A stretch of 64,000 bases of DNA from Kumtagia sp963839725 (GTDB lineage: Bacteria > Pseudomonadota > Alphaproteobacteria > Rhizobiales > Rhizobiaceae). Positions 47,428-55,674 of this stretch are shown piece by piece (position 1 is the stretch's first letter; every line of letters begins with the position of its first letter). Location of the stretch: positions 186,001 to 250,000 of the forward strand of contig CAWIWT010000001.1 in NCBI GenBank assembly GCA_963839725.1. Reading direction: 5' to 3'. A model generated the notes under the pieces. That model was given only the letters and a program-made list of their open reading frames with translations. It was not told the DNA's origin and did no database searches. Both the position numbers and the translations under genes were made by a program.

Positions 47428-47964
47428 TTACTTCGGCGCCAGAACCATCATCATCTGGCGGCCCTCGAGCTTCGGCTCGGCTTCGACCTTGGCGATCGGC
47501 GCGACTTCCTCGCGAACCTTGTTCAGAAGCTGCATGCCGAGTTCCATGTGTGCCATTTCGCGGCCACGGAAACGCAGCGTCAGCTTGACCTTGTCGCCTT
47601 CCTCGAAAAACCGGCGCACCGACCGCATCTTCACATCATAGTCGTGGCTGTCGATGTTGGGGCGCATCTTGATCTCCTTGATCTCGATGACCTTCTGGTG
47701 CTTGCGCGCCTCGGCAGCCTTCTTCTGGTTGGCGTATTTGAGCTTGCCGAGATCGAGGATCTTGACTACAGGCGGCACGGCATTGGGCGATATCTCGACC
47801 AGGTCGAGTCCGGCTTCCTCTGCCATCTGCAGCGCGTCGTTGATCGAAACGTCGCCGTGGTTCTTGCCTTCGGTGTCGATAAGTTGGACCCGCGGAACGC
47901 GGATGTCCCTGTTTGAGCGCGGTCCGTCCTTTACAGGTGCGCCTGCCTTGAATGGTCTGCGAAT
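47428..47964 (-). CDS. infC: Translation initiation factor IF-3, ATT start
   Basis: IF-3 keeps the 30S subunit free and checks the initiator tRNA. The 178-residue reading from ATT 47964 gives IRRPFKAGAPVKDGPRSNRD, the N-domain MAEEAGLDLVEISPNAVPPV and the C-domain described for the duplicate. No ATG, GTG or TTG lies in frame before Met47, and an in-frame TAG closes the frame five codons upstream of the ATT, so a non-standard start is required. GGAG lies 9 bases before ATT. In E. coli, an AUU start lets IF-3 regulate its own synthesis; the same is likely here. Confidence 0.93.
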   Translation of the reverse strand: MRRPFKAGAPVKDGPRSNRDIRVPRVQLIDTEGKNHGDVSINDALQMAEEAGLDLVEISPNAVPPVVKILDLGKLKYANQKKAAEARKHQKVIEIKEIKMRPNIDSHDYDVKMRSVRRFFEEGDKVKLTLRFRGREMAHMELGMQLLNKVREEVAPIAKVEAEPKLEGRQMMMVLAPK

Positions 47965-48009
47965 GGTCGTGATCTCCTAGATCCGTTGATCGAAATCTGT
48001 TGCGTTGCC

Positions 48010-48038
48010 CTATGTCGAGCCTGCGGGGCGCGAGTCAA
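48010..48038 (-). promoter_or_regulatory. Candidate infC promoter
   Basis: Read leftwards, TTGACT and ACATAG are separated by 17 bases and would start transcription about 40 bases before the ATT codon. This gives infC its own promoter. Confidence 0.5.
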
Positions 48039-48080
48039 TAGCACGGGAAAACAAATAAATCACCAGCGTCTGTACCAAGA

Positions 48081-48101
48081 AAAGGCCAAAAAACGGCCTT
48101 T
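48081..48101. other. Isolated hairpin between infC and the hydrolase gene
   Basis: AAAGGCC-AAAAAAC-GGCCTTT, with short T or A runs on both sides. No gene ends here, so a terminator role is unclear; it may insulate the divergent promoters. Confidence 0.4.
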
Positions 48102-48151
48102 GCACCGGCCGGCGGCTGTGCAAAAAGCCGATGCTTCGCGAGGGACCTTCA

Positions 48152-48925
48152 GTGAGCGAATTTCCAACCGAGCATATGAACGTCAACGGCGCAAATATTG
48201 CCTTTCGTCGGCGCGAAGGCAGCAGCCCCGGCGTGTGCTGGCTCGGTGGCTATCGCTCCGACATGCGCGGCACCAAGGCGGAAGCCCTCGATGACTGGGC
48301 CGGGCGTACCGGACACGCCTGTTTGCGCCACGATTATTCCGGTCACGGCGAGTCGGGAGGCGATTTTGCTCAAGGCACGATCTCGAAATGGCTGGCTGAG
48401 AGCCTCGGGATTTTTCGTGCGAAGACTGAAGGACCGCAGGTTCTCGTCGGTTCGTCCATGGGGGCTTGGATCACGCTGCGAATGGTTCAGGAACTGGTGA
48501 AATCGCGGGAAGGCGACCGGATTGGCGGCCTTGTTCTGATCGCGCCGGCGCCGGATTTCACCATGGAGTTGGTCGAGCCGGACATAACGCCGGAACAGCA
48601 ACGCGACCTCGAAACCAAAGGCTTTTTCGAGACACCTTCGGAATATTCGGGCGAGCCGAATATATTCACACGCGCGTTGATCGAGGACGGCAGGAGCAAC
48701 CAGGTGATGATCGGGCCGCTCGACACGTTCTGCCCGATCCATGTCATCCAGGGCATGCGCGACCCGGACGTGCCTTACGCCCACGCCCTCAAACTGATCA
48801 GCCTGCTGCCCGCCGACGATGTGACCCTGACGCTGGTTCCGGATGGCGATCACCGCCTGTCGAGGCCGCAGGATATCGAAATGATCGTCCACGCGGTCGA
48901 ATCGATCATCGAGCAGGCGCGCTGA
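48152..48925 (+). CDS. Alpha/beta hydrolase
   Basis: A 257-residue alpha/beta hydrolase. The nucleophile elbow is VGSSMGAWITL (Ser), the acid is probably in QGMRDPDVPY and the His in DGDHRLSRP, the layout of ABHD10-like thioesterase/esterases. GTG 48152 is chosen because AGGGA lies 6-7 bases upstream; ATG 48131 has no ribosome binding site. The benE gene follows 3 bases after its stop. The substrate is unknown. Confidence 0.87.
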   Translation: MSEFPTEHMNVNGANIAFRRREGSSPGVCWLGGYRSDMRGTKAEALDDWAGRTGHACLRHDYSGHGESGGDFAQGTISKWLAESLGIFRAKTEGPQVLVGSSMGAWITLRMVQELVKSREGDRIGGLVLIAPAPDFTMELVEPDITPEQQRDLETKGFFETPSEYSGEPNIFTRALIEDGRSNQVMIGPLDTFCPIHVIQGMRDPDVPYAHALKLISLLPADDVTLTLVPDGDHRLSRPQDIEMIVHAVESIIEQAR

Positions 48926-48928
48926 GCG

Positions 48929-50071
48929 ATGCGGCTTTCGATACCGGTTTCGGCCTTCGTCGCGGCTGTCGTCGGCTTTGGCGGCACGCTGGCGCTGATC
49001 ATCGCGGCGGCCGACGCCGTCGGCGCTTCTCGCGAGCAGACGGCAAGTATGGTGACAGCGCTCTGCCTTGCCATGGCGGTGGAATCGCTGTGGCTGTCGT
49101 GGCGCACGAAAATGCCGGTGATAACCGCATGGTCGACGCCGGGCGCCGCGCTCGTCGGTGCCTCCACCGGCTTCACCATCCATGAGGCGGTTGGCGCCTT
49201 CATGCTGGTCGGCGTGATGCTGGTCGCCACCGGCCTGTTCAAGCCGCTGACGCGGCTGATCTCTACAATCCCCGCCTCGGTTGCTTCGGGAATGCTGGCG
49301 GGTATCGTGGTTACCTTCGCCATCAATGCGGTGAAGACCGTGTCCATCGATCCGCTGCTCATTCTGCCGCTGATCGCCGCCTATTTTATCGTTCGGCTGT
49401 TCAATCCGGCGCTGTCGGTTCTGGCGGTGCTGATTGGTGGTGGGGTGCTCGCCTTCGCGCTCGGCCGCATCGGCACGCTGCCCACGCTGGAAATGTCGAC
49501 GCTAACCCTGACCGCGCCGGAGTTTTCGCTGACCTCAGTCATCGGTCTTGCACTGCCGCTCTATCTGGTGACGATGGCCTCGCAAAACCTCTCCGGTCTC
49601 GCCGTGCTCAAGGCCGCCGGCTACGAACCATCCGCCGGGCCGCTGATTACCGTCACCGGACTGGTGTCGGTGATCACCGCGCCATTCAACGCGCTCACCA
49701 CCAATCTTGCCGCGATATCGGCAGCGATCTGCACAGGCCCCGACGTTCATCCCGACCTCGCGGAACGCTGGAAGACAGGGCCGTTCTACGCGCTGGCCTA
49801 TCTGGTCTTCGCACTGTTCGGCGCCTCGCTGGTCGCGGTTTTCGCGGTTCTTCCGCCGTCGCTCATCATGCTGGTTGCCGGACTTGGCCTGCTGACCGCC
49901 CTCGCCAATGCGCTTGCGATCGCGCTGAGGGACGACAAGGAGCGCATCCCGGCGACGGTGACCTTTGCGGTCACCGCATCGGGGCTGACGCTGTTCGGCA
50001 TCGGCGCCGCATTCTGGGGACTGCTGGCCGGATTGGTCGTCCTTGCCCTCGACCGTATAAAATTAAGGTAA
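48929..50071 (+). CDS. BenE-family benzoate/H+ symporter-like permease
   Basis: A 380-residue integral membrane protein with about twelve hydrophobic segments and BenE features: FGGTLALIIAAADAVGASREQT, TPGAALVGAS and TNLAAISAAICTGPDVHPDLAERW. BenE of Acinetobacter imports benzoate, but no aromatic-degradation gene is present here, so the substrate is uncertain. It starts 3 bases after the hydrolase stop and is probably co-transcribed with it. Confidence 0.88.
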   Translation: MRLSIPVSAFVAAVVGFGGTLALIIAAADAVGASREQTASMVTALCLAMAVESLWLSWRTKMPVITAWSTPGAALVGASTGFTIHEAVGAFMLVGVMLVATGLFKPLTRLISTIPASVASGMLAGIVVTFAINAVKTVSIDPLLILPLIAAYFIVRLFNPALSVLAVLIGGGVLAFALGRIGTLPTLEMSTLTLTAPEFSLTSVIGLALPLYLVTMASQNLSGLAVLKAAGYEPSAGPLITVTGLVSVITAPFNALTTNLAAISAAICTGPDVHPDLAERWKTGPFYALAYLVFALFGASLVAVFAVLPPSLIMLVAGLGLLTALANALAIALRDDKERIPATVTFAVTASGLTLFGIGAAFWGLLAGLVVLALDRIKLR

Positions 50072-50087
50072 TTTTTTCAGTCACTTG

Positions 50088-50105
50088 TCCGGTTTAAAAA
50101 CCGGA
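50088..50105. promoter_or_regulatory. 18-bp perfect palindrome upstream of the DUF2852 gene
   Basis: TCCGGTTT-AA-AAACCGGA, 17 bases after benE stops and 81 bases before the DUF2852 start. It has no T run, so it looks more like an operator than a terminator. The binding protein is unknown. Confidence 0.4.
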
Positions 50106-50186
50106 TATCTTGAAGCGCGGTTTAGCCCTTACCATTTCGAATCGAGGCAGCCGCTTTGGCTGCGGTAATCGAAGGAACGGGAGAAG

Positions 50187-50636
50187 ATGAACACAACCGC
50201 CCTGATCCGTCCGGCCTGGACGCCTGCGACCATCGCGTTGATGGTTATCGGCTTCATGGTTTTCTGGCCGCTCGGATTTGCAATGCTCGCCTACATTCTC
50301 TGGGGCGACCGCCTTGAAGGCTTCAAGCGCGACGTGAACCGCGCGACCGACGGCGTTTTCGCCGGCTGCCGCAAGGCCGCCTGGAAGCCGCAGCCGCGCA
50401 CCGGCAACGTCGCGTTCGACGACTGGCGCGAAAAGGAACTTGAGCGCCTCGCCGAAGAGCGCCGCAAGCTCGACGAAACCCTCGCCGAGTTCGATGACTA
50501 CATGCGCGAACTGCGCCGCGCCAAGGATCAGGAGGAGTTCGACCGCTTCATGGCGAACCGCTCCCGCTCCACGCCGGCCAAGCCGGCCCCTGGCAAGCCG
50601 CGCGGCAAGCCCGGCCTGCTCGATGACGTGGACTAA
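50187..50636 (+). CDS. DUF2852 membrane protein
   Basis: A 149-residue protein with one or two membrane segments near the N-terminus (ATIALMVIGFMVFWPLGFAML) followed by a charged helical region rich in Glu/Arg (about 75-115) and a Pro/Lys tail. It matches DUF2852, found mostly in Rhizobiales; the function is unknown. ATG 50187 follows AACGGGAGAAG. Confidence 0.88.
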   Translation: MNTTALIRPAWTPATIALMVIGFMVFWPLGFAMLAYILWGDRLEGFKRDVNRATDGVFAGCRKAAWKPQPRTGNVAFDDWREKELERLAEERRKLDETLAEFDDYMRELRRAKDQEEFDRFMANRSRSTPAKPAPGKPRGKPGLLDDVD

Positions 50637-50842
50637 CCAGCCGCAAGGCCGATGAACCGAGGCGGCGTCGCGAAAGCGGCGCCGTTCTCGTTTGTATGCC
50701 GCGTCGGCATGCAAACGGTCGCGAGGCGCCTCGTGTTCATCGAATACGCGGCGCTTCAGTGCCGCGGGGATCTCCTGTGCCGTCGAAGGGTAAGCAAGTG
50801 ATCAAACAGCGCGGCGGTGCGGCGATACTTGTTTCTCGTCCG

Positions 50843-51232
50843 TCATTTTGCGGACAGCATCGCGTCCATCGGCTGCCAGTACATCTTATGCCAGCCGCCC
50901 TCGAGCATTTCGCGGGCACCATCCGGATATCCTGCCTGATCGAAGGTCAGCCTGGTTTGCCCGCCAGTCTCCGCGAGCTCGAAGCGTACGAGCGAATAGA
51001 CGCCCTCAGGCCAGGCATTCGATCGCCATGCCTGAACGACCCGCTTGCCCGGTACAAGCTCCACGTTCCGGCCGCTGATGCCGCCGTCGAACAGGCTGAT
51101 CGTGCCTCCAGCCTCATCTGAAATCGTTGCAGCCTTGCCGCCGGTCATGCGGCTGAATTGGTCGGCGCGGGTCAACACGTCATAGACGGAGGCCGGGGTG
51201 GCGTTGATTGTCACTTCCTGGTGGATGCTCAT
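50843..51232 (-). CDS. SRPBCC/AHSA1-family protein
   Basis: A 129-residue START-like protein of the AHSA1 group. It begins MSIHQEVTINATPASVYDVL and ends EGGWHKMYWQPMDAML, both characteristic. ATG 51232 is chosen; ATG 51247 is also possible. It is divergent from an ArsR-type regulator whose operon contains a second SRPBCC protein, so the regulator probably controls both. The ligand is unknown. Confidence 0.87.
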   Translation of the reverse strand: MSIHQEVTINATPASVYDVLTRADQFSRMTGGKAATISDEAGGTISLFDGGISGRNVELVPGKRVVQAWRSNAWPEGVYSLVRFELAETGGQTRLTFDQAGYPDGAREMLEGGWHKMYWQPMDAMLSAK

Positions 51233-51286
51233 GGTTGCTGCTCTCATTTCGATGTTTGACGCGGGGTGGCCGATTCTGATAACTCA

Positions 51287-51302
51287 TCAACCAATCGGTT
51301 GA
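51287..51302. promoter_or_regulatory. Candidate ArsR operator 1
   Basis: TCAACC-AATC-GGTTGA, perfect arms, in the divergent gap between the SRPBCC gene and the arsR-type gene. Confidence 0.55.
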
Positions 51303-51325
51303 CGATACTCATAGGAGCAGACGTT

Positions 51326-51688
51326 TTGACTGTCAACCATCTGGTTCACGACGAGCCTGCGGCGGACGAGAATGATCGGTTGGACGCGATCTTCCATGCG
51401 CTCTCCAATCGCACGCGCCGCGCCCTGTTGGCCCGTCTTGCAACGGCTCCTGCGAGGGTCAACGAACTGGCGCGCCCGCATGGCATGTCGGTGAATGCGA
51501 TCTCGAAGCATCTTTTTGTCCTGGAAGACGCCGGGCTTATCCGGCGGCTCCGTGACGGTTCCGTGCAGCTCTGTGAGTTGAACGCGGCGCCGATGGCAGA
51601 CGCGGACAAATGGATCAGAAACTACAGCCAGTTCTGGAACCGGCAGTTGGACCAGCTGGCGGCATTCGTGGAACAGGACGAGGATTGA
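51326..51688 (+). CDS. ArsR-family transcriptional regulator
   Basis: A 120-residue winged-helix regulator (SNRTRRALLARLATAPARVNELARPHGMSVNAISKHLFVLEDAGLI). TTG 51326 is preferred because AGGAG lies 9 bases upstream. A start at GTG 51266 would put a perfect operator-like palindrome inside the coding sequence. No metal-binding CxC is present, so it is not a metal sensor; members next to SRPBCC genes are usual. It is followed, with 2 bases between, by the second SRPBCC gene. Confidence 0.88.
   Translation: MTVNHLVHDEPAADENDRLDAIFHALSNRTRRALLARLATAPARVNELARPHGMSVNAISKHLFVLEDAGLIRRLRDGSVQLCELNAAPMADADKWIRNYSQFWNRQLDQLAAFVEQDED
51333..51348. promoter_or_regulatory. Candidate ArsR operator 2
   Basis: TCAACC-ATCT-GGTTCA, the same symmetry as site 1 with one mismatch. 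It overlaps the first codons of the regulator and is centred 46 bases from site 1. Confidence 0.45.
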
Positions 51689-51690
51689 AA

Positions 51691-52119
51691 ATGCAGGGAA
51701 CGGCGCTAAGCCTCAATCGAGTCATACGCGCGCCACGCGAGAAGGTGTTTGCGGCCTGGACGACGCCGGATTTACTGGTCCAATGGTGGGGACCGGGTGC
51801 GGTGACCTGCCCTGAGGCGCAAATAGACCTGCGTGTAGGCGGAGCCTACCGCATGGCAAATCGCGAGGTCGATGGTTCGGTCATCTGGATATCGGGCCAT
51901 TTCGAGGCAGTTCGCGTACCGGAAGAACTAGCCTACACCTGGGTCATCAGTTCAATTCCTGCGGAGCCGACGCTTGTGCGCGTCCTGTTTCGGCTACACC
52001 CGGAAGGCACCGAGCTTGTGCTGACCCATGAGCGGTTCGCGCAGGAAGCGCTCCGCGACATGCACCGTCAAGGTTGGGGCGGCTGCCTCGACAAGTTGGA
52101 GACGATGCTCGTCTCGTGA
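51691..52119 (+). CDS. SRPBCC/AHSA1-family protein (second)
   Basis: A 142-residue AHSA1-type protein: LNRVIRAPREKVFAAWTTPDLLVQWWGPG, IDLRVGGAYR, and the end RQGWGGCLDKLETML. These are the standard motifs of SRPBCC proteins paired with ArsR regulators. ATG 51691 follows the regulator stop by 2 bases. The frame open to 51610 overlaps the regulator and is not real. The ligand is unknown. Confidence 0.9.
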   Translation: MQGTALSLNRVIRAPREKVFAAWTTPDLLVQWWGPGAVTCPEAQIDLRVGGAYRMANREVDGSVIWISGHFEAVRVPEELAYTWVISSIPAEPTLVRVLFRLHPEGTELVLTHERFAQEALRDMHRQGWGGCLDKLETMLVS

Positions 52120-52213
52120 CGCAACGCCTCGAAGCAATTACCCCGGAAAGTTCCCGGCGGCCTTTCCGTGCGGCGGCAACTTGCGCTAGGTATCGCCGAA
52201 ACGGGAGTTTGGG

Positions 52214-52507
52214 ATGATCTTCGTCTTCAACTGCAAGGACAAGCCGGGCCACCTCCAGGTCCGCATGGACAATCGGCCGGCGCATGTCGCGTTCCTCGAA
52301 CAACTCAACGCCGCCGGTACGCTGAAATTCGCCGGGCCGTTCCTTGACGGGAAGGGCAAGCCTTGTGGCAGCATGGTTGCTGTCGAGGCAGCCGACAAAA
52401 CCGCCGCGAAGGCGATTGCCGACAAGGATCCTTATGCCAAGGCTGGCTTGTTTGAATCGGTTGCGATCCAGCCCTGGAACTGGGTATTCAACAATCCGGC
52501 TGCCTGA
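52214..52507 (+). CDS. YciI-family protein
   Basis: A 97-residue YciI-like protein. MRNRPAHVAFLEQL-type spacing (here MDNRPAHVAFLEQL), GPFLDGKGKPCGSMV and DPYAKAGLFESVAIQPW are typical. The family has a ferredoxin-like fold with a conserved His-Asp pair; its reaction is unknown in most species. The gene is followed 42 bases later by the EVE-domain gene. Confidence 0.9.
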   Translation: MIFVFNCKDKPGHLQVRMDNRPAHVAFLEQLNAAGTLKFAGPFLDGKGKPCGSMVAVEAADKTAAKAIADKDPYAKAGLFESVAIQPWNWVFNNPAA

Positions 52508-52549
52508 GATTTCGGAACGCTTCAATCGCCACAGACAAGGAGTCGCGCC

Positions 52550-52975
52550 ATGCAATACTGGCTGTTCAAATCCGAACCTTCGGCCTTTTCCTTCGAGGCG
52601 CTGAAGGCCAAGGGCAAGGCCGGCTCGCAATGGGATGGCGTGCGCAACTATGCGGCGCGCAACAACATGAAGGCCATGCAGATTGGCGATCTCGGCTTCT
52701 TCTACCATTCCAATGAGGGGCTCGACATTGTCGGCATCGCCGAGGTTTGCGCGCTCGCCCATCAGGATACCACCACCGACGACGCTCGCTGGGAATGCGT
52801 GGACATCCGCGCCTTCAGAGACGTGCCGAACCCGCCCACGCTGGCTGAGGTCAAGGCCAATCCGAAACTGTCCGAAATGGCGCTGGTGCGGCTCGGGCGG
52901 CTGTCGGTGCAGCCGGTAACACCAGCGGAATGGAAAGAGGTCTGCCGCATGGGCGGCGTCGATCCGGTTCCGTGA
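52550..52975 (+). CDS. EVE-domain protein (PUA-like)
   Basis: A 141-residue EVE-domain protein. It begins MQYWLFKSEPSAFSFEAL and has WDGVRNYAARNNMKAMQIGD, as in thymocyte nuclear protein 1-like bacterial proteins. EVE domains are proposed to bind modified bases in DNA or RNA. Its stop overlaps the GTG of the methyltransferase gene. Confidence 0.93.
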   Translation: MQYWLFKSEPSAFSFEALKAKGKAGSQWDGVRNYAARNNMKAMQIGDLGFFYHSNEGLDIVGIAEVCALAHQDTTTDDARWECVDIRAFRDVPNPPTLAEVKANPKLSEMALVRLGRLSVQPVTPAEWKEVCRMGGVDPVP

Positions 52976-53631
52976 GCCCATCGCCGTCGAAGGATCGCAC
53001 TGCCTTTGTTCTTGCCAACACGGCGCTGATCGCGCCGCCGCATGTCCCTGAAATCTCCCTGCGTCTTGCCGACGAGGCGCATGATCTGTGGCATCGCACG
53101 GAGGAGGAATTGGAGGCTATTGGCCTGCCACCGCCCTTCTGGGCCTTCGCCTGGGCCGGCGGACAGGGACTTGCGCGCTATGTTCTTGACCATCCGCAGG
53201 CGGTTGCCGGCAAGACAGTACTCGACTTCGCCTCCGGTTCCGGGCTGGTGGCGATCGCCGCCGCCAAGGCGGGTGCGACGTCCGTCATCGCCAGCGATAT
53301 CGATCCATTCTGCGGGCCTGCAATCGCGTTGAACGCCGCCTCCAATGGTGTGACTGTAGACTTTCGCGGCGATGATGATCTAGTCGGACGCGATGATGGC
53401 TGGGATGTCGTGCTGGCCGGTGACGTTTTTTACGACCGCGCCTTTGCCGACAGGCTCACCCCATGGCTTTCCGCGCTTGCCTCGCGCGGCGCTGTGGTAC
53501 TCGTCGGCGACCCCGGCCGCGCCTACCTACCCAAGGACCGGCTGGAAAAGCTCGCCGCCTACGAAGTTCCGGTGACCCGGGCGCTGGAAGACGCCGACGT
53601 GAAGCGCACGACGGTTTGGCGGTTTCGCTAG
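52972..53631 (+). CDS. Class I SAM-dependent methyltransferase (ETFbeta-KMT-like)
   Basis: A 219-residue methyltransferase: PFWAFAWAGGQGLARYVLDHP, motif I VLDFASGSGLVAIAAAKAGA, and VLAGDVFYDRAFADRL. The sequence resembles the lysine/nicotinamide-type methyltransferase group related to the electron-transfer flavoprotein beta lysine methyltransferase. GTG 52972 overlaps the EVE stop as GTGA. The 113 bases after its stop contain no gene. Confidence 0.87.
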   Translation: MSPSPSKDRTAFVLANTALIAPPHVPEISLRLADEAHDLWHRTEEELEAIGLPPPFWAFAWAGGQGLARYVLDHPQAVAGKTVLDFASGSGLVAIAAAKAGATSVIASDIDPFCGPAIALNAASNGVTVDFRGDDDLVGRDDGWDVVLAGDVFYDRAFADRLTPWLSALASRGAVVLVGDPGRAYLPKDRLEKLAAYEVPVTRALEDADVKRTTVWRFR

Positions 53632-53744
53632 ACTTCGCCCGTGATGCGTGCGGCGATGAGTGTGTCGCAGGGATTGCCCTACCGCATCCGGATTGACCGT
53701 GTGACGCGGATGCCGAACTCCGCGCCTTCAAGCGGGAGGACAAG

Positions 53745-54809
53745 TCACCCGCGTACTCTTCTCAGCATCTGCTCGACATGGCTCACCGGTGTTTCGGGTG
53801 TGATGCCGTGGCCGAGATTGAAGATCAGCGGACCGTCGGCGAGCGCGGTCAGGATCGCATCGACACCCTCATCGAGCACGCGCCCGCCGACAACCAGCCG
53901 CAGTGGATCGAGATTGCCCTGCACCGCGCCATCAGCCTGAAGCGCCCGAGCCTGGGTCAACGGCACAGACCAGTCGAGCCCGAGCGCGGTGACGCCGGTT
54001 TTCTTGCGATAGCCGGCATAGAGACTGCCGGCGCCGCGCGGAAAGCCGATGATCGGCGTATGCGGATGGACCGCCCGCACCCGCCGCACGATCTCGGCAA
54101 CGGGTTCGACGCACCAGGCCTCGAAGCTCGCTTCATCAAGTACGCCAGCCCAGGAATCGAAAATCTGCACCACATCCGCTCCGGCATCGATCTGCCGGAT
54201 GAGATATTCGGCGGAAACTTGTGCGAGCTTGGCAAGGAGTCGCGCCATCGCTTCTGGGTCGCGGTAGCCGAACAGCCGCGACGGCGCCTGATCGGGCGTG
54301 CCGCGTCCGGCGATCATGTAGGTCGCCACCGTCCACGGCGCGCCGCAGAAACCGATCAGCGTGGTTTGGCCGGGCAACTCAGCGCGCAGCCGCGCCACCG
54401 TTTCATAAACCGGCGCCAGATGCGCGTGAACATCGCCGACCTCGCCGAGCCGCGCGATCTCGGCAGCCTCGATCGGGGTCATCCGCGGGCCTTCGCCTTC
54501 TACGAAGCGCAGATCACGGCCGAGCGAATGCGGCACGACCAGAATGTCCGAGAATAGGATCGACGCATCGAAACCGAAGCGGCGGATAGGCTGCAGCGTC
54601 ACTTCGACGGCGAAATCCGGAGTGTAGCAGAGGTCGAGAAACGACCCGGCTTTCCCGCGGGTGGCCCGGTATTCCGGCAGATAGCGACCCGCCTGCCGCA
54701 TCATCCAAAGCGGTGGTGGAAACACCGGCTCGCCGGCAAGCACCTTGAGCATAGTGCGCTCGCCTGGCATCGGAGCCCTTGTTGTTGTTTGCACGCGCGT
54801 CTTGCTCAC
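53745..54809 (-). CDS. hemE: Uroporphyrinogen decarboxylase
   Basis: HemE converts uroporphyrinogen III to coproporphyrinogen III in haem synthesis. The 354-residue protein has the signature PPLWMMRQAGRYLPEYRA, FSDILVVPHSLG and GFCGAPWTVATYM. Its ATG overlaps the pheA stop (ATGA), so it is the third gene of kdsB-pheA-hemE. Many rhizobia carry hemE near rho and the replication origin, so this linkage may be specific to the lineage. Confidence 0.96.
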   Translation of the reverse strand: MSKTRVQTTTRAPMPGERTMLKVLAGEPVFPPPLWMMRQAGRYLPEYRATRGKAGSFLDLCYTPDFAVEVTLQPIRRFGFDASILFSDILVVPHSLGRDLRFVEGEGPRMTPIEAAEIARLGEVGDVHAHLAPVYETVARLRAELPGQTTLIGFCGAPWTVATYMIAGRGTPDQAPSRLFGYRDPEAMARLLAKLAQVSAEYLIRQIDAGADVVQIFDSWAGVLDEASFEAWCVEPVAEIVRRVRAVHPHTPIIGFPRGAGSLYAGYRKKTGVTALGLDWSVPLTQARALQADGAVQGNLDPLRLVVGGRVLDEGVDAILTALADGPLIFNLGHGITPETPVSHVEQMLRRVRG

Positions 54810-55672
54810 TCGTCGGAAGTCTGCATGTCGCGGAATTCATGAGCGTCATAAACGCCGAGGAGGCGTACCTCACGCGAGAAGAAGTTCAGCTCGTTCAGCG
54901 CCCGCGCGACATTTGGGTCGTCCGGATGACCTTCGATGTCGGCGTAGAACAGCGTCGCGAAGAAGGTGCCGCCGAGCTGGTAGCTCTCCAGCTTGGTCAT
55001 GTTGACGCCATTGGTGGCGAAGCCGCCCATCGCCTTGTAGAGCGCCGCCGGAATATTGTGCACGCGGAACACGAAGGTCGTCATCATCCGCCGGTTGGGA
55101 TCGCGGCGCGGCGCCCATTGTTTGGTCTTCGACAGCACGACGAAGCGCGTGACGTTGGTTTCGGTATCCTCAACATTCTCAGCAACGATATTCAGCCCGT
55201 AGAGCGATGCCGCAAGCCGTGGCGCCAGGGCAGCATTCGAGCGATCGCCCTCGTCGGCGACTTGTCGCGCCGCCCCTGCCGTGTCGCCAGCGACCACGGG
55301 CTTCCAGCGATGCCGCCGGATGATCTTGCGGCATTGGCCGAGCGCATGGATATGGCTGTGGACCGCCTTGATGTCCTCGATCTTGGCACCGGGCAGCACC
55401 ATCAACTGGAAGTGGATCGGCAGGAAATATTCGCCGACGATGTGCAGTTTCGATTCCGGCAGAAGGTGATGGATGTCGGCAACTCGACCGGCGATAGTGT
55501 TTTCGATCGGGATCATGGCAAGGTCTGCCTTACCGCTCTCGACCGCGTTGAACGCATCTTCGAAGGTCGGGCAAGGCAACGGTTCCATCTCGGGATAGGC
55601 ATTGCGGCAGGCGGTATCGGAGTTGGCGCCCGGCTCACCCTGGAAGGAGATGCGATTGGTCTTATCAGCCAT
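54806..55672 (-). CDS. pheA: Prephenate dehydratase
   Basis: PheA makes phenylpyruvate for phenylalanine synthesis. The 288-residue protein is the mono-functional type, without chorismate mutase. It has ISFQGEPGANSDTAC at the start, the catalytic NVTRFVVL region, and a C-terminal ACT domain (TTFVFRVHNIPAALYKAMGG, with LESYQ in place of the usual ESRP) that should sense phenylalanine. ATG 55672 lies 2 bases after the kdsB stop. Confidence 0.95.
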   Translation of the reverse strand: MADKTNRISFQGEPGANSDTACRNAYPEMEPLPCPTFEDAFNAVESGKADLAMIPIENTIAGRVADIHHLLPESKLHIVGEYFLPIHFQLMVLPGAKIEDIKAVHSHIHALGQCRKIIRRHRWKPVVAGDTAGAARQVADEGDRSNAALAPRLAASLYGLNIVAENVEDTETNVTRFVVLSKTKQWAPRRDPNRRMMTTFVFRVHNIPAALYKAMGGFATNGVNMTKLESYQLGGTFFATLFYADIEGHPDDPNVARALNELNFFSREVRLLGVYDAHEFRDMQTSDE

Positions 55673-55674
55673 AG

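Noticed and set aside
48081..48101. Hairpin AAAGGCC...GGCCTTT considered as an attenuator in the infC leader
   Set aside because: A good promoter (48010-48038) lies between it and infC, so the hairpin would be outside the main transcript.
48149..49183. A 344-codon open frame antisense to the hydrolase and benE
   Set aside because: Both sense genes have clear family motifs; the antisense product does not.
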